Shown: in pieces, positions 1 to 5,945 of the stretch
How the letters are laid out: each line of letters starts with the position of its first letter
Position numbering within the stretch: position 1 is the first letter of the stretch
Assembly: GCA_031266315.1 (NCBI GenBank)
Contig: JAISBG010000843.1
Location: 1-6,299, forward strand
DNA: 6,299 nucleotides
Reading direction: 5' to 3'
Source: Planctomycetaceae bacterium
GTDB taxonomy: Bacteria; Planctomycetota; Planctomycetia; Pirellulales; Thermoguttaceae
Notes under the pieces: model-generated
Database searches by the model: none
What the model saw: the letters and a program-made list of their open reading frames with translations, nothing else
Told to the model about the DNA's origin: nothing
Made by a program: the position numbers and the translations under genes

Positions 1-37
1 GTACACGACAACCGCCCTTGCCGGTGTCATCAAACCA
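1..37 (-). other. Continuation of GH127 C-terminus beyond an in-frame TAG
   Basis: Read on the minus strand in the same frame as the GH127 gene, the codons immediately after its TAG stop give W-F-D-D-T-G-K-G-G-C-R-V, plus a first base C compatible with proline. This is the conserved stretch that, from memory of the family, follows I-S-x-V-x-V-Y in GH127/DUF1680 proteins carrying the discoidin-like C-terminal extension. The coding homology therefore runs past the stop and off the window edge. It is either the start of a detached C-terminal remnant or proof of a sequence error at 38-50. Confidence 0.75.
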
Positions 38-2158
38 CTAACCAGAACTTTGCGAAATCTTTTTTGTTGTACCGAAATCAAGTTCAAGCCATTCTGTTGT
101 TCCTTTGTGGTTCCAAAAAGTCAGTCGCGGAATCGAATGGTCAATAGAATTTTTCGGCTCAACTCCGTCAATCGCCGCGTCTGTCGAATCGTTCGGAAAA
201 CAAAACGATGCGGAAATTTCTGTTTCAACTTCGTTTTCCAGTTCGGAATCGGGACGCAACATCTCTGGTCTTAATTCCGTATAAAGAGCATTTTTTGTTT
301 CAACCGGTTTTGATTTCGGCAAACCTTGCTGACGCACCCAAACCGCCATTGCGCCGGGTTGACGGTGATCCCAAGCGTAATAAGGAATTGCGATCAATTC
401 TCGACCATCGGCATTTTTACATTTCAGGATAACAACTCCACCCAACAAATCTTTGCGAAATTCTTCCTTAAATTCAGGGTTGCGTGTAAGCATGATTTTT
501 TGAACAGGAACTTCGTTATCAATTTGTTCAAAACAATAAACCAACGGTCCCCGCTGAATCGCAACACGTCCCTGATCTGCAATAACCTGTGGATGCGCAA
601 CAATCCGCTTGGTCTGCATCGGAAATGTATGAGTGATTGTTTCCGTTAGATCGTGAGGTTTATTCCATGAGATATGATACGTTATGCTGTAATCCGCTTT
701 ATTGGTTCCAAGCCATTGAGGCTGACGAATTTTTACATCAAAAGTTCCTGTTACACCGGGCTTCGATTTACGATCAAAGAAAAATTTCACCACTCCGTTC
801 CAGGGATAGTTAGTTTCTTGCGTTATGGTAACCTCACCATCAAGAAGTTGAACCGTTGCTTTGCCTGACACAAATTGATTAACATAAATCGTGTTATCGC
901 TTACTGTATACTGATAACCCGGTAACGACGGAACAAAACGTACAACATTTGTTGGGCAACAAGCGCAATCGAAAAACGGTTGACGGTGATGATTTCCTGT
1001 ACTTTCGAGCGGATTGACATAGAAAAAACTCTTGCCGTCAAGACCAATACCGGACAAAACACCGTTGTAAATGGCGCGTTCCACAACATCGGCATACTTC
1101 GCGTGTCCATGTAACAGATTCATTCGATGCGCCCAAAACACCAACCCGATTGCGGCGCAGGTTTCGCAATACGCTGTCCGGTTTGGCAATTCGTAAGCGT
1201 TACCGAACGCTTCGCCTTCATGTCTTGCACCAATACCGCCGGTAATGTACATTTTTTTATTCACAACATCGTTCCACAAACGATCCATTGCGTCAATCAG
1301 TTCCTGATCACCGGAATAGGCGGCGTTATCGGCAACTCCGGCGTAAAGATAAACCGCACGAACCGCATGACCAACAATCTCCGACTGTTCCCGAACCGGT
1401 TGATGATCTTGCTGATAAGGACCGGAAATTTTATCGTTGCGTTTTGATTGGTCGCCGCGAATATCGACAAAATGTTTCGATAACGTTAAATATTTTTCCT
1501 TACCGGTAAGTTGGTAAAGTTTAATCAACGCAAGTTCAATTTCTTCATGCCCCGGCACTTCAAACTTCGATGATTTTTGATCACAAAAAGTATCGATAAT
1601 ATGATCCGCGAATTTTTCCGCAACATTTAACAGTGTTTCTTTACCGGTTGCCCGTTTGTAAGCGACAGCCGCTTCGATGAGATGTCCGGCACAATAAAGT
1701 TCGTGTTTACCGATTTGCGTCCATTTTTTATCTTGTTCACGCAACGAAAAATACGAATTGAGATAACCATTTGGCAATTGAGCGGCGGCAATCCACGCAA
1801 TGACATCATCTGCTTGTTTTTCCAGAGCCGAATCGGGATGGTCGGCGAGAGAGTAGGCGGTTCCTTCGAGCAATTTATAGACATCGGAATCGTTGAAATA
1901 GATTCCTTCAAAATCTCCGTTCATAAGTTTTGCGGCTTTGGCAAAATTTTTGAAACGTCCGGTATTTTCACACCATTGATAATTGTGAGGAATTGAAATT
2001 TCACGATTTGTTTTCAATCGCGGTGACCAAAAATGATCGTTGAATTTCACCTCCGTAAACGGAACGGCTTGAAATTTCAGTTTTTTGGGTTCCTCTCCAA
2101 AACAAAATGTTACAGAGAAAATACTCAATACAGCAACAACAATAAAAATTTTTCTCAT
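38..2158 (-). CDS. Secreted GH127 (DUF1680) beta-L-arabinofuranosidase, C-terminally interrupted
   Basis: Glycoside hydrolase of family 127, which removes beta-L-arabinofuranosyl residues from plant glycans or hydroxyproline-rich glycoproteins. The 706-residue product starts with a Sec signal peptide: basic MRK, a hydrophobic stretch to about residue 20, and likely cleavage near F20-G21/E22. There is no proper lipobox, so export rather than lipidation is inferred. The (alpha/alpha)6-barrel domain follows. The residues equivalent to those known in Bifidobacterium HypBA1 are all visible: E316 in GGIGARHEGEAFG (acid/base), E332 and C334 in YCETC, and C400-C401 in DCACCPTN, where C400 would be the nucleophile and the others zinc ligands. 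A beta-sandwich region follows (RGPLVYCFE; IPYYAWDHRQPG), then the start of a discoidin-like extension (SIPRLTFWNHKGTTEWLELDFG). The frame ends at TAG (40-38), directly before the conserved WFDDTGKGGCRV, so the gene is probably longer or broken. The catalytic part should be complete. The ATG is preceded by no Shine-Dalgarno sequence. Confidence 0.9.
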   Translation of the reverse strand: MRKIFIVVAVLSIFSVTFCFGEEPKKLKFQAVPFTEVKFNDHFWSPRLKTNREISIPHNYQWCENTGRFKNFAKAAKLMNGDFEGIYFNDSDVYKLLEGTAYSLADHPDSALEKQADDVIAWIAAAQLPNGYLNSYFSLREQDKKWTQIGKHELYCAGHLIEAAVAYKRATGKETLLNVAEKFADHIIDTFCDQKSSKFEVPGHEEIELALIKLYQLTGKEKYLTLSKHFVDIRGDQSKRNDKISGPYQQDHQPVREQSEIVGHAVRAVYLYAGVADNAAYSGDQELIDAMDRLWNDVVNKKMYITGGIGARHEGEAFGNAYELPNRTAYCETCAAIGLVFWAHRMNLLHGHAKYADVVERAIYNGVLSGIGLDGKSFFYVNPLESTGNHHRQPFFDCACCPTNVVRFVPSLPGYQYTVSDNTIYVNQFVSGKATVQLLDGEVTITQETNYPWNGVVKFFFDRKSKPGVTGTFDVKIRQPQWLGTNKADYSITYHISWNKPHDLTETITHTFPMQTKRIVAHPQVIADQGRVAIQRGPLVYCFEQIDNEVPVQKIMLTRNPEFKEEFRKDLLGGVVILKCKNADGRELIAIPYYAWDHRQPGAMAVWVRQQGLPKSKPVETKNALYTELRPEMLRPDSELENEVETEISASFCFPNDSTDAAIDGVEPKNSIDHSIPRLTFWNHKGTTEWLELDFGTTKKISQSSG

Positions 2159-2263
2159 GGCAAATCAATGGGTAACGGTAAAAAAATAAACGAAACACAA
2201 ATAAATATCCAATAGATCAATAAATAAAAGTGTTTCCAATACTGTTAAAAATTATCAAATACA

Positions 2264-2293
2264 ATTATAACAAAAGTAACACTACGTTATCAA
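2264..2293 (-). promoter_or_regulatory. Sigma70-type promoter candidate for GH127
   Basis: On the minus strand a TTGATA -35 box (2293-2288) is followed by an 18-nt spacer and a perfect TATAAT -10 box (2269-2264). Transcription would begin near 2257, leaving a 5' leader of about 100 nt before the GH127 ATG. The call rests on consensus match and correct placement only. AT-rich DNA gives such matches by chance fairly often. Confidence 0.45.
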
Positions 2294-2440
2294 GTCCAGA
2301 CAATTTCAATCAGCAGATTTTGGGGAAGAAGCTTATAGCAATAATACTAATCGTCCAGTTGCAATACCGATGGTTTTTTCCTTTGGTAATATTGACGGTT
2401 AGGAGTGTGGTATCTGCGTTGTTGTATTTTTCCGGTAACA

Positions 2441-2464
2441 AATTTAGTAACTATTTACTGAATT
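2441..2464 (-). terminator. Weak hairpin after the Nif3-like gene
   Basis: AATTTAGTAA (2441-2450) and TTACTGAATT (2455-2464) pair over 10 bp with one G-T wobble around a CTAT loop, 15 nt past the stop of the Nif3-like gene. The stem is AT-rich and there is no T-run on its downstream (minus-strand) side. It is at best a weak or factor-assisted terminator for the fabZ-HAD-nif3 unit, and may be chance. Confidence 0.22.
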
Positions 2465-2478
2465 GGTGGGATTATTGC

Positions 2479-3264
2479 CTAATTATCAACGGAATGATTA
2501 GAGCGTTTAATCACATCTCGTTCCGAATTGCTGGCAAAACAGGGAATTTCTGGAAATCGTGCGGCAATCTTTTGAGCAAGTGTTTCAACAGCAAAGCGTT
2601 CACTGGCAAAATGACCGGGTAATATTAACGCCAACCGAAGTGATTGCGCCCGTAAACAGGTGTGAAACCGTGCTTCGCCAAGAAGAAGTCCATCGGCTCC
2701 CTGTTTTGCCGCTTCGTCAACAAAATCATCTGCCGCACCGCAACCAATCGCCATTCTATTGACCGGCTTATCAGTGTCTCCAACATAAGAACACGCTCCC
2801 AAACGCCGTTCAATAATCCGTAACAAATCAGAGAGCAATGTCCCTGATCGTTTGCAATTACCGATACGACCAGAGCCATTAGCGTTTAACGGCGCAACAT
2901 CGGTGAGTTCCAGTATTGCCGCTAATTGTTGGTTTACCCCGTCTTTTGCCGAATCGTGCGCCGTGTGCGGACTGTAAACCGCAATTCCGTGCGAAATTAA
3001 TCGGAGTAACAGAGAACCTTCAACCGTTTGCGATGTAATTTGTTTTATTGCCTGAAACGGAAAAGGATGATGCGAAACGATTAAATCAACTTTTTTCGCA
3101 ACGGATTCCTCGCAAACCTCCGGCGTAACTGTTAGGCAAGTCATAATCATTCCAACCGTCGCCGAAAGATCACCGACAAGAAGTCCGATATTGTCCCAAG
3201 ATTCCGCCGACAACGCAGGATATTCCGCGTCGAGATAGGACACAATTGATTTTAAGTCAATCAT
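2479..3264 (-). CDS. Nif3-like dinuclear metal-binding protein
   Basis: Member of the Nif3/YbgI family (often labelled GTP cyclohydrolase 1 type 2 homolog), a widespread cytoplasmic protein with a di-metal centre and no firmly settled role. The 261-residue product has the normal two-half layout. The N-terminal half opens with E21-S-W-D-N-I-G-L-L-V-G, carries SHHP (H65, H66), then SPHTAHD (D104) and GVNQ. The C-terminal half has GCGAADDFVDEAAKQGAD, GEARFH and GHFASE (H218, E222), followed by FPEIPCFASNSERD. H65, H66, D104, H218 and E222 are the expected metal ligands. I chose the ATG at 3264 because MIDLKSIVSYLDAEYPA is where family members usually begin; a TTG four codons earlier (3276) is possible but would overlap the HAD gene. 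It is the last gene of the minus-strand unit, five bases after the HAD stop. Confidence 0.88.
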   Translation of the reverse strand: MIDLKSIVSYLDAEYPALSAESWDNIGLLVGDLSATVGMIMTCLTVTPEVCEESVAKKVDLIVSHHPFPFQAIKQITSQTVEGSLLLRLISHGIAVYSPHTAHDSAKDGVNQQLAAILELTDVAPLNANGSGRIGNCKRSGTLLSDLLRIIERRLGACSYVGDTDKPVNRMAIGCGAADDFVDEAAKQGADGLLLGEARFHTCLRAQSLRLALILPGHFASERFAVETLAQKIAARFPEIPCFASNSERDVIKRSNHSVDN

Positions 3265-3269
3265 CTGGT

Positions 3270-3274
3270 TCACC
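3270..3274 (-). promoter_or_regulatory. Shine-Dalgarno of the Nif3-like gene overlapping the HAD stop codon
   Basis: Minus-strand GGTGA (3274-3270) lies five bases before the ATG at 3264 and includes the TGA stop of the HAD gene. This is the only clear Shine-Dalgarno match among the starts in the window. It suggests translational coupling: ribosomes finishing the HAD protein would be placed to start the Nif3-like protein. Confidence 0.5.
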
Positions 3275-3896
3275 AATCACCCCGCACAATAAGTTCTTCG
3301 CCCAATTGTTGTTCAGAAATAAATTGAAAAGAATCGAACCCAAACGCTTTGGCTCCGGCAACATTCGATTCGAGATCATCAATAAACAGAATCTCCTTCG
3401 GTTTGATGTCAGGAATATTCCGGCGGGCAGTTTCAAACGCCGTTTCGTAAATTCTCCAATCCGGCTTCATCACACCCGCACGGAAACTGAGAACATGGTT
3501 TGTCGGAAAATATTGCAACAAGAACGGATATTTTTTGATACAATGATTCCAATGTCCCGGTCCCGTATTGGAAAGAATACCACGCGGAAAATCAATCGCA
3601 TAAAGTTTTGCAAGAAACGGCTGCATCGCTTCAACCACTTCAAAAATATCATTCAATGCGTCCGCCAATTGTTGCGGTTCGGGACGTTTTCCAATCGTGT
3701 TGCAAAACGATTCGTAAAATTCCTGTTCTGAAATTTCACCACATTCGAGTTTCCGTTCCATTCCGTTACTGAAAACAGCGTGAAGAACTTCGTCTTCCGT
3801 GCAACCCGTCAACTCCGCGCCTTGACTCGCCAACCGCTGAATACTAAACCGCAGTAAAACATTGCCCAAATCAAAAAAAATAAAACGAGTTTTCAT
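3270..3896 (-). CDS. HAD-superfamily phosphatase, YihX-like
   Basis: Haloacid dehalogenase-type hydrolase of 208 residues, probably a cytoplasmic sugar-phosphate or small-metabolite phosphatase. All four HAD motifs are visible: motif I FFDLGNVLL with nucleophile D9, motif II LSNTG with S109, motif III GVMKPD with K144, motif IV LFIDDLESNVAGA with D173/D174. The helical cap lies between motifs I and II (about 16-95), as in subfamily IA. The residue two after the nucleophile is glycine, where many HAD phosphatases have the acid/base aspartate. The E. coli glucose-1-phosphate phosphatase YihX has the same DLGNV sequence, so this marks the subgroup rather than inactivation. The substrate cannot be read from sequence. 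I chose the ATG at 3896 because motif I then lies close to the N-terminus; extension to a TTG at 3959 would overlap fabZ and adds no family sequence. It is the middle gene of the unit, 28 nt after fabZ. Confidence 0.87.
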   Translation of the reverse strand: MKTRFIFFDLGNVLLRFSIQRLASQGAELTGCTEDEVLHAVFSNGMERKLECGEISEQEFYESFCNTIGKRPEPQQLADALNDIFEVVEAMQPFLAKLYAIDFPRGILSNTGPGHWNHCIKKYPFLLQYFPTNHVLSFRAGVMKPDWRIYETAFETARRNIPDIKPKEILFIDDLESNVAGAKAFGFDSFQFISEQQLGEELIVRGDW

Positions 3897-3924
3897 TTTT
3901 GCTCGAGAATAAAAAGAGTGTTGT

Positions 3925-4368
3925 TTACAGATTGGGACGTTCGGTAAGAGCGCAGGCAAAATCGAATTGGACGGAGATTTTTCCGTTTAATGTAACTTTT
4001 GCCCGCAAAAAATAAACACCGGTCATTTTTTCACGAAATTTTACTTCCATCATAATCGTATCACCGGGTTGAACCATCTGCTTAAACCGAACTTCACCCA
4101 TCTTGGCAACAACCGGCAATCGACCATCGATTTCTTCGTCTTTAAAAATCCGCGTCAATAAAATCGCACCGGCTTGCAATGCCGCTTCGCATTGCAAAAC
4201 TCCCGGAACAATGGGAAACCCCGGATAATGCCCCTTGAAGAAAAATTCGTCGCCGGTGAATGTTTTTTTACAGAGAATCCGTTTATCGTCACACTCGACG
4301 ATTTCGTCCACAAACAAAAACGGCTCCCGATGCGGAATTGCAGTGTAAACTTCTTGTAACTTGTCCAT
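3925..4368 (-). CDS. fabZ: FabZ-like 3-hydroxyacyl-ACP dehydratase
   Basis: Hot-dog-fold dehydratase that removes water from (3R)-hydroxyacyl-ACP in fatty-acid elongation. It is 147 residues long, the usual size. The start region has IPHREPFLFVDEI (11-23), and the active site has GHYPGFPIVPGVLQCEA with H47 and E61, the 14-residue spacing of the catalytic His/Glu pair in known FabZ. GEVRFKQMVQPGD (91-103) is the conserved later strand-turn. The wording around the active site (HYPGFPIVPGVLQCEAA) resembles planctomycete FabZ-like paralogs in my memory. Such genomes carry several copies, so this one may act in a side pathway rather than being the sole FabZ. I chose the ATG at 4368; the upstream TTG at 4428 adds a hydrophobic-looking stretch with no family match. 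No Shine-Dalgarno is seen. It is the first gene of the fabZ-HAD-nif3 unit, probably driven by the promoter at 4449-4477. Confidence 0.87.
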   Translation of the reverse strand: MDKLQEVYTAIPHREPFLFVDEIVECDDKRILCKKTFTGDEFFFKGHYPGFPIVPGVLQCEAALQAGAILLTRIFKDEEIDGRLPVVAKMGEVRFKQMVQPGDTIMMEVKFREKMTGVYFLRAKVTLNGKISVQFDFACALTERPNL

Positions 4369-4448
4369 AAATTGTATAACGGAAAAAGATAGCAGATTTG
4401 TACAAAAAAACGGTTGAATTGTTATCAATTTTATTATTCTGGCGGTTC

Positions 4449-4477
4449 ATTTTAACGGCAAAAAAGAGCAATGTCAA
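4449..4477 (-). promoter_or_regulatory. Sigma70-type promoter for fabZ-HAD-nif3
   Basis: On the minus strand a perfect TTGACA (4477-4472) is followed by a 17-nt spacer and TAAAAT (4454-4449), one base from the TATAAT consensus. The predicted start is near 4442, giving a fabZ leader of about 74 nt. It is the mirror image of the promoter at 4502-4530. Confidence 0.7.
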
Positions 4478-4501
4478 TCCGTCTCCGGTTTATTTGACGG
4501 A

Positions 4502-4530
4502 TTGACATTACTCTCTTTTGCTGTTAAAAT
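4502..4530 (+). promoter_or_regulatory. Sigma70-type promoter for the polyprenyl synthase
   Basis: A perfect TTGACA (4502-4507), a 17-nt spacer and TAAAAT (4525-4530) make a near-ideal sigma70 promoter. The predicted start is near 4537, which puts a leader of about 285 nt, including the hairpin-rich repeat at 4586-4757, ahead of the ATG at 4822. The -35 boxes of this promoter and its mirror partner are only 24 nt apart, so two polymerases could hardly bind at once. Confidence 0.7.
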
Positions 4531-4585
4531 CATAAGATAATTGTAATTATTCAGTGGAATTTTCGTCTCTATGGGTAAAACTCAA

Positions 4586-4757
4586 AAGGTAGGCAACCTT
4601 TCGCTGAAAGGTTGCGTCGGCGATAGCCGACTTGTACCCTGTTTATGGACAGAAATTACCCACCAAAACGTTAGGAATACTCCAATTATCATCGTTCATC
4701 TGATTCACAGTCGGGAAGTACGCCGACGCAACCTTTCAGCGAAAGGTTGCCTACCTT
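4586..4757. repeat. Inverted pair of palindromic repeats, 37-bp perfect arms
   Basis: Arms 4586-4622 and 4721-4757 are exact reverse complements over 37 bp, with a 98-nt interior. Each arm contains a self-complementary hairpin with a 10-bp stem and 3-nt loop: 4593-4615 (loop GCT) and 4728-4750 (loop AGC). Each hairpin has a second one directly on its inner side: GTCGGC-GATA-GCCGAC at 4616-4631, and a GTCGG/CCGAC stem at 4710-4727. In RNA the arms could fold either as local hairpins or as one long duplex. The layout resembles a REP-pair/BIME or a small non-autonomous (MITE-like) element. No target-site duplication is evident. Perfect arm identity suggests recent origin or gene conversion. Confidence 0.9.
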
Positions 4758-4821
4758 ATGATCGCTTACCTGATGTTTGCCTACTTTGAACGAAAATCAA
4801 AAAACTATAAGATATAGATTC

Positions 4822-5811
4822 ATGCACGAAGTGAAAGCCGCTTACCAATTGATTGAAAACGAGATGACAACGATGGAAGAATTAGCCCGTGAATCGCTTT
4901 CCGGTGTTGATCCGTTTGTGGGCGAGGTTGTTCGTTACAGTATTCAATTTAGCGGGAAACGTCTTCGTCCGGTGTTGTTATTCCTTGCCGGTCGGGCTAT
5001 CGGCAACACTGTTCTTTTGGATCGTAAACATGTTCAGACGGCGGCAGCCATTGAATTTGTCCATACGGCGTCGTTGATTCACGACGATATTCTTGACGGG
5101 GCAACAATTCGGCGTCATTGTGCAACGATAAATGTTCGTTGGAATGTACAAATTGGCGTGTTGGCGGGTGATTTGCTTTTAACAAAGGCGTTGGAATTGA
5201 TGGCGCGGAATGGCGAACTTCATGGTTTTCGCCGTTTGGCAGAAGCCTGCCGAAAAACCTGTGAAGGGGAACTCCGCCAACTGGGAACAGTTAATTGTTT
5301 TGATATGACGCCGGACGAATATTATGAGATGATTGCCGGTAAAACGGCTCCATTGCTTGCTTGTAGTTCGGAACTTGGTGCTTATTATTCCGGTGCCGAC
5401 AACGAAACAATGGAACGGTTTCGGATTTTCGGACATAAACTCGGTTTAGCGTTCCAAATAGTTGATGATGTTCTGGACATGGTGGGTGAAACCGGTACAG
5501 CCGGAAAAACGTTGCGCACGGACTTAATCAACCGCAAACCAACATTGCCTTTGATTTTGTATTTGAAAACCGCTGGTTCCGCTGACCGTATGGAAACATT
5601 AAATCGAATATGCCGAAACGATTTTGATGAAATATCGGCACAAGAAATGGTTTCACGTTTTTGTGAATCCGGTGCCGTAATGCTGGCAAAACAGGAAGCG
5701 GAACGCTTAATCAATGAAGCGGTTAGTTTGCTATCCGGTTTTAACGGCAATGATCAAGCGATTGCCGCGTTGATTTCGGTAGCGCAATTTGTTGTCAACA
5801 GAAATAATTAA
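4822..5811 (+). CDS. Trans-polyprenyl diphosphate synthase, long-chain type
   Basis: Isoprenyl synthase that condenses isopentenyl diphosphate onto an allylic primer, yielding chains for menaquinone side chains or polyprenols. The 329-residue product has GKRLRP at 45-50, the first Asp-rich motif DDILD at 88-92 followed by RR (97-98), GKTAPLL at 173-179, and the second Asp-rich motif DDVLD at 215-219. GKTLRTDL and KPTLPLI follow (228-245). The first motif is the DDxxD form. The fifth residue before it is alanine (A83, in HTASLIHDD), as in IspB-type long-chain synthases, instead of the aromatic residue that limits farnesyl or geranylgeranyl synthases. A product longer than C20 is therefore inferred. 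I chose the ATG at 4822 because homology starts just after it. A TTG at 4777 would extend it by 15 residues with no family match. No Shine-Dalgarno is seen. A long structured leader precedes it. Confidence 0.9.
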   Translation: MHEVKAAYQLIENEMTTMEELARESLSGVDPFVGEVVRYSIQFSGKRLRPVLLFLAGRAIGNTVLLDRKHVQTAAAIEFVHTASLIHDDILDGATIRRHCATINVRWNVQIGVLAGDLLLTKALELMARNGELHGFRRLAEACRKTCEGELRQLGTVNCFDMTPDEYYEMIAGKTAPLLACSSELGAYYSGADNETMERFRIFGHKLGLAFQIVDDVLDMVGETGTAGKTLRTDLINRKPTLPLILYLKTAGSADRMETLNRICRNDFDEISAQEMVSRFCESGAVMLAKQEAERLINEAVSLLSGFNGNDQAIAALISVAQFVVNRNN

Positions 5812-5814
5812 GAG

Positions 5815-5845
5815 TCAACAAAAAAGATTGCCAATCTTGTGTTGA
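5815..5845 (+). terminator. Hairpin just after the polyprenyl synthase stop
   Basis: TCAACA (5815-5820) pairs with TGTTGA (5840-5845), and AAGATTG (5824-5830) with CAATCTT (5832-5838), leaving an unpaired AAA on one side and G on the other. It starts four bases past the TAA stop, a fitting place for a terminator or 3'-end-protecting hairpin. No T-run follows, so intrinsic termination is doubtful. Confidence 0.35.
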
Positions 5846-5898
5846 TAGGAAATGGTTACGAGTTGTTTCTATGGTATTGCTTTCCGCTTTGGAGTCGA

Positions 5899-5940
5899 GT
5901 AAAACTCAACCGGCGCGACCTTTCAGCGAAAGGATCGCCC
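5899..5940 (+). repeat. Diverged third copy of the palindromic repeat
   Basis: The stretch 5915-5938 matches the hairpin core at 4728-4750 apart from one extra base and a few changes: the CCTTTCAGCGAAAGG core is identical, and the flanks became GCGA and ATCGC. It is still self-complementary with a one-base bulge. The 11 bases at 5899-5909 (GTAAAACTCAA) are identical to 4575-4585, just before the left arm of the inverted pair, so the shared unit is wider than the hairpin. Confidence 0.75.
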
Positions 5941-5945
5941 ACCAA

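Larger units (their letters stand above)
2159..2478. other. AT-rich intergenic region upstream of GH127
   Basis: This gap separates the GH127 start from the end of the Nif3-like gene, both on the minus strand. I see no coding sequence with recognisable homology. It holds a promoter candidate for GH127 (2264-2293) and a weak AT-rich hairpin (2441-2464) just after the Nif3-like stop. The part from about 2300 to 2430 shows no structure I can name. Confidence 0.6.
4449..4530. repeat. 35-bp imperfect inverted repeat containing divergent promoters
   Basis: Positions 4449-4483 and 4496-4530 are reverse complements at 32 of 35 positions, separated by a 12-nt centre (4484-4495). The three differences are all transitions. 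The structure could form a cruciform or originate from an inverted duplication. It lies between two divergent genes and its arms carry full promoter hexamers, so a terminator role is unlikely. Confidence 0.9.
4369..4821. other. Divergent intergenic region with paired promoters and nested inverted repeats
   Basis: This 453-bp gap lies between fabZ (leftward) and the polyprenyl synthase (rightward). From left to right it holds the fabZ leader (about 74 nt), a 35-bp imperfect inverted repeat with two outward promoters (4449-4530), and a 37-bp perfect inverted repeat with nested hairpins (4586-4757) in the predicted leader of the synthase. The interior 4632-4709 and the stretch 4758-4821 show nothing I recognise. 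I see no convincing gene here. Confidence 0.75.

Noticed and set aside
38..40. TAG in GH127 read through as an amino acid or by a recoded genetic code
   Set aside because: TAG is used as the ordinary stop of the Nif3-like gene (2479-2481), and the residues just before the GH127 stop also deviate from the family, which fits indels better than recoding.
3897..3959. TTG start extending the HAD protein by 21 residues
   Set aside because: It would overlap fabZ and push motif I away from the N-terminus, unlike the family.
4371..4376. TATACA-like -10 box directly before the fabZ ATG
   Set aside because: No -35 at a proper distance, and it would place the transcript start inside the start codon; the promoter at 4449-4477 is far better.
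4369..4428. TTG start extending FabZ by 20 residues
   Set aside because: The added residues match nothing in the family, and the ATG at 4368 gives the normal length.
4586..4757. Possible CRISPR array or transposase-bearing element
   Set aside because: There are only two copies, in opposite orientation, with a 98-nt interior that encodes no recognisable transposase; no regular spacing exists.
4571..4789. A 72-codon open frame on the plus strand beginning with ATG
   Set aside because: It is built largely from the two repeat arms (giving NLSLKGC and NLSAKGC from the same palindrome), has no ribosome site and no recognisable homology. It is most likely spurious.
4777..4821. TTG start extending the polyprenyl synthase by 15 residues
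   Set aside because: The extension has no family similarity and its codons lie in sequence resembling the edge of the repeat; the ATG at 4822 fits the family start.
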